A model generated the notes under the pieces. That model saw nothing but the letters and a program-made list of their open reading frames with translations. It ran no database searches and had not been told where the DNA came from. Below, one piece after another: positions 8,765 through 17,640 of a stretch of DNA of 39,617 bases (position 1 is the first letter of the stretch; every line of letters starts with the position of its first letter). The DNA is taken from the NCBI GenBank assembly GCA_948469315.1, contig CAOKLQ010000015.1, positions 1-39,617 of the forward strand, read 5' to 3'. The stretch comes from an uncultured Clostridium sp. GTDB taxonomy: Bacteria > Bacillota > Clostridia > TANB77 > CAG-508. Made by a program: the position numbers and the translations under genes.

Positions 8765-9000
8765 TTTTTATTATTAAAAACAGCACCCCTATAGGAATTG
8801 CATTATTCCTATAGGGGTGCTGTCTTTTTTGCACGGTTCCACCCTATTTTTTTCTTAATTTAGATTATATCGTTATCAACGCCTTGGCTTGTTTACACCA
8901 GGAGCTCCAAGTTAGTTTTTCAAATATGTTTTTCAAGATTAGATTTCAGCCTATGTCTAATCATCTCTTTTGAAAACTTTTATTTTACTTTTTCTCTTCA
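8765..9000 (-). promoter_or_regulatory. T-box riboswitch leader of thrS, specifier ACU
   Basis: On the minus strand the leader starts with GAAGAGAAAAAGTA, has AAGAGATGATT and GGCTGAAATCTAATCTT features of stem I, and then AACTAACTTGGAGC, in which ACT (8912-8910) is in the usual specifier position before TGGAGC. The conserved T-box AGGGTGGAACCGTGC is at 8845-8831, directly before the terminator. ACU is a threonine codon, in agreement with the gene downstream. T-boxes sense uncharged tRNA by base pairing with specifier and 3' NCCA end. Confidence 0.9.
8778..8825 (-). terminator. T-box attenuator terminator
   Basis: A 17- to 19-base-pair perfect stem (8780-8796 with 8807-8823; CAGCACCCCTATAGGA against its complement) followed on the minus strand by TTTTTA. 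AGGGTG of the T-box can pair with CACCCCT of this stem to form the antiterminator. Confidence 0.85.
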
Positions 9001-9060
9001 TAGCTTTTTATATTATATTTTACAATATTTGACTTTAATTTGTTTATGTTTTTATTATAT

Positions 9061-9086
9061 GGGGCAATTCAATTGACCTCTACATT
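9061..9086 (+). repeat. Family R palindromic repeat, decayed copy
   Basis: GGGGCAATTCAATTGACCTCTACA keeps the palindrome with a changed core and the CTACA tail. The flanks on both sides share TTTGAnnTTAATTTnTTTAT, a local direct repeat (about 9025-9060 and 9084-9115). Confidence 0.45.
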
Positions 9087-9112
9087 GTTTGATATTAATT
9101 TATTTATATTTT

Positions 9113-10357
9113 TTATAATGTTTCTACCTTGTTTACTTCTGCTATTTTTATATCTCTATTATGCTCAATTTTCTCCCATTCTATGTCCCTTCTGAATAAA
9201 CATTTGAAGTTTATTGCAAGCCATGTTGCCATAAATATCGGATAACATAATAACTGTTTTGTCATTGGCTTTATTGGCCTTCCATCAAGTTTCATAATAA
9301 ACATTGCTATTAATATTGGTAAAAAGAATGTTGGTACTAGATACATTCCATAGTTCATTATTAAGTCTGCTCCTGTCATTCCGTCTCCTAAATACATAAG
9401 CATGTTTATTGCAAGTAATAATAATGTCACTATAAACATTGGAATACTTCCAATTATATACAAAAAACCATCTATACTCATTAAAGATTTATTTTGTTTC
9501 ATTCCATTTGCTAAATCTTTGGTGTATTTTTGCATACATTGAATATGACCTACTGTCCACCTTGTTCTTTGTGACCAAGATTGTTTGAAACTTAGTGGTT
9601 GTTCATCATATACTATTGCATCTGTTGCCCAACCAACTCTGTTACCTGATATTATTCTTTTTAGTGAAAATTCTATGTCTTCTGTAAGCGTCTCGGTCTC
9701 CCAACCATTTGGTTTTATTACATCAAATTTTACCATAAATCCTGTTCCATTTAATAAAGCAGATAGTCCTAAATTGTATCTTGATAAATGGTATAGTCTA
9801 TGCATCATCCAATAAAACAGTGCATATCCTCCTGTTATCCAATTATCTGCAGGATTTTTTATATCCCTATATCCTTGAACAACATCTTCTCCTTGACAAA
9901 GTTTTTTGTTCATATTTTTTATAAAATCTTTATCAACTATATTATCTGCGTCAAATACACAAAAAGCATCATATTGTGTATCTTCTTCTATTTTTTGCTT
10001 TAAAAACCAATTAAGTGCATATCCTTTTGTTTTTTTAGTGCTATCAAATCTTTCATATACAATAGCTCCTGCATCTTTTGCAATTTGTGCAGTACTATCT
10101 GTACAATTATCTGCTATTACATATATATCATATAAATCTTTTGGATAATTTTGATTTTTTAGGCTTTCTACTAAATTTGCTACTACATTTTCTTCGTTAT
10201 GCGCTGGTATTACAGCCATAAACTTGTGATTTTTGTTAAATAACAATGGTTTGTCTTTTAATTTTACAAGTGAACAAATACTAACCATTATTTGATATAA
10301 CCAAAATATTGTTAATATCCAAACCAATGCTTGTTGAATTACATATAAATATTCCAT
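9113..10357 (-). CDS. Membrane glycosyltransferase, family 2 (processive type)
   Basis: 414 residues. One N-terminal membrane helix (about 8-28) is followed by a GT2 catalytic domain: VIPAHNEENVV, ADNCTDST, the metal-binding FDADN, NGTGFMV, the catalytic ETLTEDIEF and QRTRWTVGH, equivalent to the Q/RxxRW motif of processive synthases. Three C-terminal membrane helices follow (about 300-390). The design matches BcsA/IcaA-like enzymes that make and export beta-linked polysaccharide, but no partner genes (deacetylase, c-di-GMP module) are adjacent, so the polymer is unknown. The start follows AGAGAGGT. Confidence 0.88.
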   Translation of the reverse strand: MEYLYVIQQALVWILTIFWLYQIMVSICSLVKLKDKPLLFNKNHKFMAVIPAHNEENVVANLVESLKNQNYPKDLYDIYVIADNCTDSTAQIAKDAGAIVYERFDSTKKTKGYALNWFLKQKIEEDTQYDAFCVFDADNIVDKDFIKNMNKKLCQGEDVVQGYRDIKNPADNWITGGYALFYWMMHRLYHLSRYNLGLSALLNGTGFMVKFDVIKPNGWETETLTEDIEFSLKRIISGNRVGWATDAIVYDEQPLSFKQSWSQRTRWTVGHIQCMQKYTKDLANGMKQNKSLMSIDGFLYIIGSIPMFIVTLLLLAINMLMYLGDGMTGADLIMNYGMYLVPTFFLPILIAMFIMKLDGRPIKPMTKQLLCYPIFMATWLAINFKCLFRRDIEWEKIEHNRDIKIAEVNKVETL

Positions 10358-10421
10358 TTTTTACCTCTCTTAAAATAATATTCTTATATATATTATTTTG
10401 TCACCTTTTATATTATACTAT

Positions 10422-10450
10422 TATATAAAATTTATTTCAATATTTTTTAC
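10422..10450 (-). promoter_or_regulatory. Sigma-A type promoter of the GT2 gene
   Basis: On the minus strand TTGAAA (10450-10445), 17-base spacer, TATAAT (10427-10422). Confidence 0.6.
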
Positions 10451-10480
10451 AAAATTTTAAAAATTTCATTTTTTATAATA

Positions 10481-10515
10481 AAGTACCAAGCCTCATAATA
10501 CTTGGTACTTCTTTA
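10481..10515. terminator. Terminator after rnj
   Basis: AAGTACCAAG (10481-10490) pairs with CTTGGTACTT (10501-10510); minus-strand transcription then meets TTATTATAAAAAA. It lies directly after the RNase J stop. Confidence 0.65.
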
Positions 10516-10520
10516 TATTA

Positions 10521-12416
10521 TTAAATTTCCATAATAATTGGTATTATCATTGGATTTCTTTTTGTTTTTTGGAATATATATTCTCTTAAATTATCTTTTA
10601 CTGTTGATTTTATTGTTGACCAATCTGTTATATGTCTTTCTTCACATTTTGCTACTTCATGCCTTACTACATATTTAACATCATCCATTAAATTTTCTGA
10701 TTCTCTTACATATACAAAACCTCTTGATATTACATCTGGCCCTGACACTATTGAACCTGTACCTGAATCCATTGTCATTACTATTACTATTAGTCCATCT
10801 TGTGATAGATGTTGTCTATCTCTTAAAACTATATTTCCAACATCTCCTACCCCTAGTCCATCTACTAGTGTTTTTCCAGATGGAACTGTTCCTGTAAATT
10901 TAGCTTCAGCTTCATTTATTTCTAAAATTCTACCATTATTTAATAAAAATATATCTTTACTTTCTATTCCCATTGATTTTGCTGTTTCTGAATGTGCTAC
11001 TAATTGTCTGTATTCTCCATGTACTGGTATGAAATACTTGGGTTTTGTAAGTGCTAATATTAATTTTTGTTCTTCTTGGCAAGCATGTCCTGAAACATGT
11101 ACATCTGCTAGAGAACTATATACAACTTCTGCTCCTATTTGCATTAAATCATCTATTACCTTTGAGACAAATTTTTCGTTTCCTGGTATTGCTGTTGCAG
11201 ATATTATTACTAAATCGTTTGGTGTTATTTCAACTTTCCTATGTTCTCCTGCTGCCATTCTTGTTAATGCGGACATTGGTTCTCCTTGACTTCCTGTTGT
11301 TATTATTACAAGCTGATCATCTGTATAATTTTTTATCATATCTATATCTATAAAAACATTTTCTGGTGCTTGTATATATCCTAGTTGCCTTGCTGTTTCT
11401 ATCATATTTATCATACTTCTACCACATACTGCAATTTTTCTTTTATTTTCAACTGCTGAATTTACTATTTGTTGTACTCTGTGTACATTTGATGCAAATG
11501 TTGCTACTACTATTCTTTTTGTGCAATTTTGGAATAGTCTTTCAAACACTTCTCCTACTGTACTTTCGGACATTGTATAGCCCTTTCTTTCTGCATTTGT
11601 ACTATCAGACATAAGTGCTAGTATTCCTTTATTTCCAAGTTCTGCAATTCTACCTAAATCCATTTGTTTACCATCTATTGGAGTAAAATCTAATTTAAAA
11701 TCTCCTGTATGAAGTATAGTTCCAGCAGGAGTATTAATTGCAAGCATTACTGAATCTGGTATACTATGACAACTTCTAATAAATTCAACTTTAAATTTTC
11801 CAAGCGTTATTGTTTGTCCTTGTTTTACTTCTCTTATTTTCGTAGAACGAAGTAATTTATGTTCTTCAAGTTTATTTTTTATTAATCCTACTGTTAATTT
11901 TGTTGCATAAATTGGTATATTTACTTGTTTTAATAAATATGGTACAGAACCTATATGGTCCTCGTGACCATGTGTAATAACTAATCCTTTTATTCTTTCT
12001 TTGTTCCTTACTAGATATGTCATATCTGGTATTACTAAATCTACACCTAACATATCATCTTCTGGAAATGCAAGCCCCGAGTCTACTAAAATTATATCTT
12101 CTCCATATTCAAATACTGTTATATTTTTTCCAATCTCATGAAGTCCTCCAAGTGGAATTATTTTTATTCCTTCTTTTTTAAATGAAAAGTCTTTTTCTCC
12201 TCTTTTTGTATTTCTTCTTTGACTCTTTTTTACTACGTCTTTTGATCCTTCTACTTTTTTATTTTCTAATTTTTCTTTTTTTGTATTATTCTGTTTACGC
12301 ATTGCAGTTGTTTTCCTAGTTGTATTTTTTTGTGCTCTAGTCTGTGTTTTTTCCACTACTTTTCTTGTTTTTTTCTCTACATTATTTGTAGTTTTTGCAT
12401 TTAATTGCTCTTCCAT
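10521..12416 (-). CDS. rnj: Ribonuclease J
   Basis: 631 residues. A lysine-rich N-terminal extension of about 75 residues precedes the metallo-beta-lactamase/beta-CASP core: VDSGLAFPEDDMLGVD, THGHEDHIGSVPYLL (zinc ligands), HTGDFKLDFTPIDG, SDSTNAERKG, TGSQGEPMSALTRMA, SGHACQEE and IPVHGEYR; a C-terminal domain follows. RNase J is an mRNA and rRNA processing 5' exo/endonuclease. The basic N-terminal tail is a known feature of several clostridial and actinobacterial homologues and may bind RNA. Transcription should start far upstream (promoter at 12735-12763), giving a leader of about 310 bases. Confidence 0.95.
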   Translation of the reverse strand: MEEQLNAKTTNNVEKKTRKVVEKTQTRAQKNTTRKTTAMRKQNNTKKEKLENKKVEGSKDVVKKSQRRNTKRGEKDFSFKKEGIKIIPLGGLHEIGKNITVFEYGEDIILVDSGLAFPEDDMLGVDLVIPDMTYLVRNKERIKGLVITHGHEDHIGSVPYLLKQVNIPIYATKLTVGLIKNKLEEHKLLRSTKIREVKQGQTITLGKFKVEFIRSCHSIPDSVMLAINTPAGTILHTGDFKLDFTPIDGKQMDLGRIAELGNKGILALMSDSTNAERKGYTMSESTVGEVFERLFQNCTKRIVVATFASNVHRVQQIVNSAVENKRKIAVCGRSMINMIETARQLGYIQAPENVFIDIDMIKNYTDDQLVIITTGSQGEPMSALTRMAAGEHRKVEITPNDLVIISATAIPGNEKFVSKVIDDLMQIGAEVVYSSLADVHVSGHACQEEQKLILALTKPKYFIPVHGEYRQLVAHSETAKSMGIESKDIFLLNNGRILEINEAEAKFTGTVPSGKTLVDGLGVGDVGNIVLRDRQHLSQDGLIVIVMTMDSGTGSIVSGPDVISRGFVYVRESENLMDDVKYVVRHEVAKCEERHITDWSTIKSTVKDNLREYIFQKTKRNPMIIPIIMEI

Positions 12417-12728
12417 TGTTTTTCTTCCTTTCCCTTTAGTTTTAATTTAAATTTATGTAAAAAAACAAAATAAAACAAAAACTAGTTTAATAAAATTAAA
12501 CTAATTGATCCATTGTTAAAATTTTAATTTTTCCGCTCAAATAAAAAACTACCACACTTTAATATTTATCTCATTACTACTAAAACAAACTTTTATCTCT
12601 TAAGTTTTGTTTTTATTATAATCTCTTTTTTAATTCCCGAATCAATCTTATTTATTATTTCTCTACTATTGTTTTATTATACATAAAACTTAAATCTCTT
12701 ATTTTATCTTCTTTCAAGATAATTGCTG
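12417..12728 (-). promoter_or_regulatory. Long untranslated leader of rnj
   Basis: About 310 bases lie between the predicted transcription start and the rnj ATG, with no gene on either strand. It contains a hairpin TAGTTTAAT/ATTAAACTA (12483-12503) and a wider pairing of TTAAGTTTTG (near 12600) with AAAACTTAA (near 12685). Long structured leaders are known for RNase E self-control; for this gene that role is inference. Confidence 0.5.
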
Positions 12729-12734
12729 TTTTGT

Positions 12735-12763
12735 ATTATACAATATATATGTAGTTTTGTCAA
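12735..12763 (-). promoter_or_regulatory. Consensus sigma-A promoter of rnj
   Basis: On the minus strand a perfect TTGACA (12763-12758), 17-base spacer and perfect TATAAT (12740-12735), downstream of the scpA stop. Confidence 0.75.
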
Positions 12764-12806
12764 ATAAGATTTGACGGTTTTTTTAATTATTATATGCTTA
12801 AGTCAT

Positions 12807-13569
12807 TTAATACTCTTTCTTTTTACTTTTTTCTACTAATATATCACCAAATAAATCTTCTTGCTTTGTTGATACTTTATTTCTCCTAGACATCTCTAAC
12901 ATTCCTGTAAATGCCGTTACAACTTCTTGCTTATTATGCTCTTTTATTGAAAATAATTTATTAAATACAAACTTATCATGCTTTATTAAAACTCTAAACA
13001 TTTCTTTTACTTTACTTCCAACTGTATAACTTTCTGTTATTGCTATTTTTTCTATATTTTTAGCATTTTGATTTACCTTTTGAGATACTCTTTGCATAGT
13101 CTCTTTATATATCATAGGAATTATATCTTTTTGATATTCTTTTTCTAATTTTTGTTTTGGAAGTTCTATCTGTTCTTGTATTTTAAATAATCTGTCTCCT
13201 ACATTTTTATAATTTTCTCTTAATTTACTTATTATTTCTTTATATTTTTTATATTCTATAATTCTTCTTATTAGTTCTTCTCCGAGTTAGTTCTTTTTCA
13301 TCTTCTTCATCTTGTTTTGGTAGCAAACTTTTAGATTTTAAGTATATTAAAGTTGATGCCATTACTAAAAATTCACTTGCAATTTCTAAATTTAACCTTT
13401 CCATTTCATTTAAATATTCTACATATTGCTCTGTTATTTTGCTTATTTGTATATCATATATGTCCATTTTATTTTTATCTATTAAATGACATAGTAAATC
13501 TAGAGGACCTTCAAAATTATCTATTTTTATTTCATATTTATTTGTTTCTAATGTTAGTATGTTTGGCAT
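12807..13569 (-). CDS. scpA: Segregation and condensation protein A, read through a +1 shift at CGG
   Basis: ScpA is the kleisin subunit that bridges SMC dimers in chromosome condensation. The N-terminal part is typical (YEIKIDNFEGPLDLLCHLI, DIYDIQISKITEQYVEYL, ASEFLVMASTLIYLKSKSLL). After KELT the zero frame reads CGG and soon ends. Skipping the C gives TGEELIRRIIEYKKYKEI and an open frame to 12807 with the C-terminal winged-helix part (VVTAFTGMLEMSRR). Total about 253 residues, normal for the family. Its ATG overlaps the recX stop by one base (TAATG). No scpB follows in the window. Confidence 0.85.
13282..13284 (-). other. +1 recoding site (ACT CGG AGA read as ACT, GGA)
   Basis: Zero frame gives LTRRRTNKKNYRI and stops. 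Skipping the C gives LTGEELIRRIIEYK, as expected for ScpA. Confidence 0.85.
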
Positions 13570-13994
13570 TATATATTTTCTCCTTTATATCCTTTTTTTA
13601 ATAAGTAGTTTTTTATTTCTTGCTCATCCATTAAGCTTTGCTTTTTTATTTTTATATTGTTAGCTGATTTTTTTTCATATTCTTCTAGCATTTCATAATT
13701 TTGCTGTATATATTCTTCTAATAAATTTTTATTTATCCCTTTTGCATATAATTTATATTTTATTTCTTTTATTGATAAATTTTTAAGTGACATATATTCA
13801 TTTATTGCTCTTTCAATATATTCCATATCACTTATGTAACTAGCCTCTTTAAAATACTCTATTATATCTTCTAGCATATTTTCTTCTATTTGATCTTTAA
13901 ATTTATTTCTTATTTCAAATTCTGTTCTTTTTTTATATATTATATATTTAAATACCTTTGTTTTTTCTTTATCAAATTCTTCTATTGTATACAT
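13569..13994 (-). CDS. recX: Regulatory protein RecX
   Basis: 141 residues made of repeated three-helix RecX units, e.g. YKKRTEFEIRNKFK, ISDMEYIERAINEY, LSIKEIKYKLYAKGI and a final EIKNYLLKKGYKGENI. RecX binds RecA filaments and limits their activity. It follows recA at 14144-15181 on the same strand, separated by a terminator, and its stop overlaps the scpA start. It is on the short side for RecX but complete. Confidence 0.75.
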   Translation of the reverse strand: MYTIEEFDKEKTKVFKYIIYKKRTEFEIRNKFKDQIEENMLEDIIEYFKEASYISDMEYIERAINEYMSLKNLSIKEIKYKLYAKGINKNLLEEYIQQNYEMLEEYEKKSANNIKIKKQSLMDEQEIKNYLLKKGYKGENI

Positions 13995-14094
13995 ATTTTT
14001 CCTTTCTTTATACCTTTTATTTTATATTATTTACAACAAAATTACAAGTAATTAGTATATTTTATTTTCATTATTATTAGTAGTTACTACATTT

Positions 14095-14146
14095 AAAAAC
14101 ACCCTTAACTAAATTAGAAAACTAATTAATTAAGGGTGTGTTTTTA
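14095..14146 (-). terminator. Terminator after recA
   Basis: ACACCCTTAA (14099-14108) pairs with TTAAGGGTGT (14130-14139), with an inner CTAA/TTAG extension; on the minus strand TTTTT follows the stem. Confidence 0.75.
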
Positions 14147-15181
14147 TTCTTCTTTATTATCTTTTTCTTCTCCTAAACTTTGTTCAAATGCTTTTGCAAA
14201 GTTTTGTCTTACTTTTTCATCAACTTCTTCCATTATCTGCTGATTTTCTGATAAATATTTTTTTACGTTTTCTCTTCCTTGACCTATTTTTTCTCCATTA
14301 TAGCTAAACCAAGAACCTGATTTTTCTATTATGTCTAGGTTTACTGCCATGTCTAATATATTTCCTTCTTTTGATATTCCTTTTCCATATACTATATCAA
14401 ATTCTGCTTCTCTAAATGGTGGCGCAACTTTGTTTTTTACTACCTTTACTCTAGCTCTACTTCCTATAACTTCTCCATCTTGTTTTATATTTTCTATTTT
14501 TCTTATATCCATTCTAACTGATGCATAGAATTTTAATGCTCTTCCTCCTGTTGTTGTTTCTGGATTTCCAAACATTACTCCTATTTTTTCCCTTAATTGA
14601 TTTATAAATATTATTACCGTTTTTGTTTTGTTTATTGCTCCTGCAAGTTTTCTTAAAGCTTGTGACATAAGCCTTGCTTGAAGACCCATATGTGAATCTC
14701 CCATATCTCCATCTATTTCTGCTTTTGGAACTAGAGCTGCTACTGAGTCTACTACTATTACATCTAATGCTCCACTTCTAACTAAACTTTCTGTTATTTC
14801 TAATGCTTGTTCTCCTGTATCTGGCTGAGATACAATTAAATTATCTATATTTACACCTAATTTTCTTGCATACACAGGATCTAGTGCATGTTCTGCATCT
14901 ATAAAAGCTGCTTCTCCTCCCATTTTTTGTGCTTCTGCAACTATATGCAAAGCTAGTGTTGTTTTTCCTGATGATTCTGGTCCATATACTTCTATTATTC
15001 TTCCTCTTGGAACTCCTCCTATTCCTAATGCTATATCTAATCCTAACGCTCCTGTTGGTATACCTTCTATTTCCATTGCTTTATATTCTCCAAGTTTCAT
15101 TACTGAACCTTTTCCAAATTGTTTTTCAATCTGAGCCATTGCAACTTCTAGTGCTTTTTTCTTTTCATTGTTTTCTTCCAT
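14144..15181 (-). CDS. recA: Recombinase RecA
   Basis: 345 residues. Walker [10 protein letters not shown], Walker [11 protein letters not shown], the loop region [31 protein letters not shown] and [16 protein letters not shown] are all present, with an acidic C-terminus. It catalyses strand exchange and LexA cleavage. I place the start at the ATG (15181), seven bases after AGGAAG, beginning [15 protein letters not shown]; an upstream ATG at 15220 has no ribosome binding site. The promoter is at 15233-15261. I see no GAAC-N4-GTTC LexA box near it. Confidence 0.97.
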   Translation of the reverse strand: MEENNEKKKALEVAMAQIEKQFGKGSVMKLGEYKAMEIEGIPTGALGLDIALGIGGVPRGRIIEVYGPESSGKTTLALHIVAEAQKMGGEAAFIDAEHALDPVYARKLGVNIDNLIVSQPDTGEQALEITESLVRSGALDVIVVDSVAALVPKAEIDGDMGDSHMGLQARLMSQALRKLAGAINKTKTVIIFINQLREKIGVMFGNPETTTGGRALKFYASVRMDIRKIENIKQDGEVIGSRARVKVVKNKVAPPFREAEFDIVYGKGISKEGNILDMAVNLDIIEKSGSWFSYNGEKIGQGRENVKKYLSENQQIMEEVDEKVRQNFAKAFEQSLGEEKDNKEE

Positions 15182-15232
15182 TTTTATCTTCCTTTCTTTT
15201 ACCAAACATTGTTTCTTCAAATCTGTGTTTGT

Positions 15233-15261
15233 ATTTTATTTTATATTTTTTTATTTGTCAA
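15233..15261 (-). promoter_or_regulatory. Sigma-A promoter of recA
   Basis: On the minus strand TTGACA (15261-15256), 17-base spacer, TAAAAT (15238-15233). Confidence 0.65.
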
Positions 15262-15293
15262 CACTTTTTTATAAATTTATTATAATTATTTTT

Positions 15294-15432
15294 AATAACA
15301 ATTAATTTATATTTGAGAATGAGTTTGACCTGATTATTACATATAATAAAAATCCGTAGCTGAAAATTTAAATATTCCATCTATCTTTAACCGTTTGGAG
15401 AACGGAATTTGAAAATAAAATTAATTGTTATT
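15294..15432. repeat. Palindrome-nested repeat, family B, copy 1
   Basis: Outer arms AATAACAATTAATTT (15294-15308) and its inverse (15418-15432) enclose a core that begins ATGAGTTTGAC and ends CCGTTTGGAGAACGGAATTT. The copy at 28252-28400 has the same two core blocks (ATGAGTTCGAC and TTGGAGGACGGAGTTT) but different, again perfectly paired, arms. It lies between SBP and recA. Confidence 0.65.
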
Positions 15433-15450
15433 TTATCATCAAATTTAAAA

Positions 15451-17049
15451 TTATATTTCCCTGTACCAATTTTCTATATTATAAAAAATATTATACAAAT
15501 TTGGCGTTATATCTCCTATTAATTTTGTACTATATATAATAGTTTTTTTATTTATATATAAGCTCTTATATGGACTTTCATTTTTATATATTTCTGCTAG
15601 CTTTTTGTATTTTTCTTTTAGCAAACTTTCATCTTTTATATTTGCTATATCATTTAAAATTGTTTTTACTTCATCATTTGTATAATTTGCTATATTATTA
15701 TCTCCTAAATATGTATCTAGTTCAGGAGACAATCCTATATTTGTTCCTCCGATTATTAATTCATAATTTCTATTTTCTAACATACTTTTGTATGCAGTAT
15801 TTGATACACTTGATATTTTTACTTTTATACCAATATCTTCTAAGTTATTTTTTATAATCTGTGCTACTTGCATTCTTTGAGGATTATCTGAATTTACTGA
15901 TAATGTAAGTGAGAGCCTTGTTGTTTTATAGTTTTGTGTTTTTTGCCAATAGCCTTTTTTATATTCCCATCCATCATCTACTAAAACTTGCTTTGCTTGA
16001 TCTGGATTATATCCTAAGCTTGTATTTTCTGGAGTATATAGCCACATTCCAAAATCTAATGGAAAATCAACTGAATAATATTTTCCATTATAAACACTTG
16101 TAATAATGTTTTCTTTATCTATACTATAATCTATGGCTTTTCTTATATTTACATTACTTAATAGATTGTTTGTACAATTCATTGCTAAAAAGTCATATTC
16201 TCTTCCTTTATATTCTGCTTTATTATATCCTATTGTACCAACATATTTTTCAAGTTCACTATTTTGTGTTGTTAATAAATCTATATTTCCTTTTTTAAAT
16301 GCATTATAGGCATCTCCCATAGATGAATACATATTTACTTTTATTTCCTCAATTTTTGCATCTTTATTTTCTTTATTCCACCAATTTTGATTTTTCTTTA
16401 AATTAATTAATCCATTCTCATTACTTGTGATTTTATACATTCCTGTCCCTATTGGTACATTATTTTTTTCAGTATTTTTAAAATCTTGTTCTAAATAAAA
16501 ATTGTATGAGAGTATCGGAAATGTTAATTTATATTCAAAATTTGCATCTTTTTTGTCTAAAGTAATTCTGATTGTATAATCATCTATTACATCTACTTGT
16601 ATTACATGTTGTACATTATATGAATATATTGAAGCTATTTCTTTTAATCTGTCTATTGTAAATTGAACATCTTTTGCTGTAAAGTTACTTCCGTCTTGCC
16701 ATTTTACATTGTTTCTTAATTTTATTATATATGCTGTATCCCCACTCATTGACCATTCTGTAGCTAAACATGGCTCTAATTTATATTCTTTATTCATTGT
16801 AACTAATGGTTCAAATATAAGTCTTGATATATCTTGTATATTGCTATTATTACTAAGAATTGGATTTATAATATCATAATTTACTATTGCTAAATTTAAA
16901 TATTTTGCAATTTCTTTTTCTTCTACTTTCTCATTACTATTTTGGCTTGACTCATTTTTATTATTATCTTTGTTTATTTTATAAACAGCAAAAATTATTA
17001 GTATTATAACAAAAACAACAAATATATATTTTATATAATTAGATTTCAA
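15451..17049 (-). CDS. Family 5 extracellular solute-binding protein (peptide/nickel type)
   Basis: About 532 residues. An N-terminal membrane helix (YIFVVFVIILIIFAVY) acts as anchor; there is no lipobox cysteine. A SBP_bac_5 domain follows: ARLIFEPLVTMNKEY-like opening (SRLIFEPLVTMN), WQDGSNFTAKDVQFTIDRL, PIGTGMYKI, NVNIRKAIDYSIDKENI and a C-terminal LSLTLSVNSDNPQRMQVAQ. Such proteins deliver oligopeptides to ABC permeases, but no permease or ATPase genes are adjacent, so it is an orphan here. TTG at 17049, six bases after GAGGTG, is the best start; ATG at 17076 has no ribosome binding site. Confidence 0.85.
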   Translation of the reverse strand: MKSNYIKYIFVVFVIILIIFAVYKINKDNNKNESSQNSNEKVEEKEIAKYLNLAIVNYDIINPILSNNSNIQDISRLIFEPLVTMNKEYKLEPCLATEWSMSGDTAYIIKLRNNVKWQDGSNFTAKDVQFTIDRLKEIASIYSYNVQHVIQVDVIDDYTIRITLDKKDANFEYKLTFPILSYNFYLEQDFKNTEKNNVPIGTGMYKITSNENGLINLKKNQNWWNKENKDAKIEEIKVNMYSSMGDAYNAFKKGNIDLLTTQNSELEKYVGTIGYNKAEYKGREYDFLAMNCTNNLLSNVNIRKAIDYSIDKENIITSVYNGKYYSVDFPLDFGMWLYTPENTSLGYNPDQAKQVLVDDGWEYKKGYWQKTQNYKTTRLSLTLSVNSDNPQRMQVAQIIKNNLEDIGIKVKISSVSNTAYKSMLENRNYELIIGGTNIGLSPELDTYLGDNNIANYTNDEVKTILNDIANIKDESLLKEKYKKLAEIYKNESPYKSLYINKKTIIYSTKLIGDITPNLYNIFYNIENWYREI

Positions 17050-17196
17050 TATTTTCACCTCTTCTTTGCACATCATATATTAATTTAGATTTTTTTTCAA
17101 TATTAATTTAATGTTTTTATAAAAAAGATAGTCTAAGATTTTCTCACACCTGGAAATCTTAAAAAAATCTATGGATCTTCATAATTATCTTGTATA

Positions 17197-17227
17197 GAAA
17201 AAAAGAGAGAAAATTTTAATTTCTCCC
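17197..17227 (-). terminator. Terminator after spoVS
   Basis: On the minus strand GGAGAAATTAAAATTTTCTC forms a stem followed by TCTTTTTTT. Confidence 0.7.
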
Positions 17228-17244
17228 CATAATTTATATTTTAT

Positions 17245-17508
17245 TTATTTTCTTGATTCCACAATTAATTTCATTCCAGTTCTGTCTTCCCCTTCGACTT
17301 GAACTTCCGCAAATGCTGGTATACATACCAAATCTACTCCTGTTGGTGCTACAAATCCTCTTGCTATTGCTACTGCTTTAACTGCTTGGTTTAGTGCTCC
17401 TGCACCAATTGCTTGCATTTCTGCTTTTCTACTTTCCTTTACTAATCCTGCTATTGCACCTGCAATTGAATTTGGATTAGATTTTGATGAAATTTTTAAA
17501 GTTTCCAT
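17245..17508 (-). CDS. spoVS: Stage V sporulation protein S
   Basis: 87 residues, near-canonical SpoVS (Alba-like fold): LKISSKSNPNSIAGAIAGL, QAIGAGALNQAVKAVAIARG, GVDLVCIPAF, and MKLIVESRK at the end. SpoVS is needed for spore coat and septum steps in Bacillus. It sits downstream of the ymdB-type gene, as in Bacillus subtilis (ymdB-spoVS). A good ribosome binding site (AGGAGGAAAAA) precedes the ATG, and terminators lie on both sides, so it may be transcribed alone. Confidence 0.95.
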   Translation of the reverse strand: METLKISSKSNPNSIAGAIAGLVKESRKAEMQAIGAGALNQAVKAVAIARGFVAPTGVDLVCIPAFAEVQVEGEDRTGMKLIVESRK

Positions 17509-17596
17509 TTTTTCCTCCTATTATTAATTATATATTTGTACTTGCGACAGATATATTTATAATATAACTGGAAAATATTGTAAATAGATTTAACTC

Positions 17597-17625
17597 AAAA
17601 AATTGTGGTTTTTACCGCAATTTTC
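17597..17625 (-). terminator. Terminator after ymdB
   Basis: AAAATTGTGGT and ACCGCAATTTT form a stem; on the minus strand TTTTTTGAG follows. Confidence 0.65.
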
Positions 17626-17640
17626 GACTTTTTACAACAC

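Noticed and set aside
14144..15220. Longer RecA with 13 extra N-terminal residues
   Set aside because: The ribosome binding site AGGAAG fits the ATG at 15181, and the extra residues are not RecA-like.
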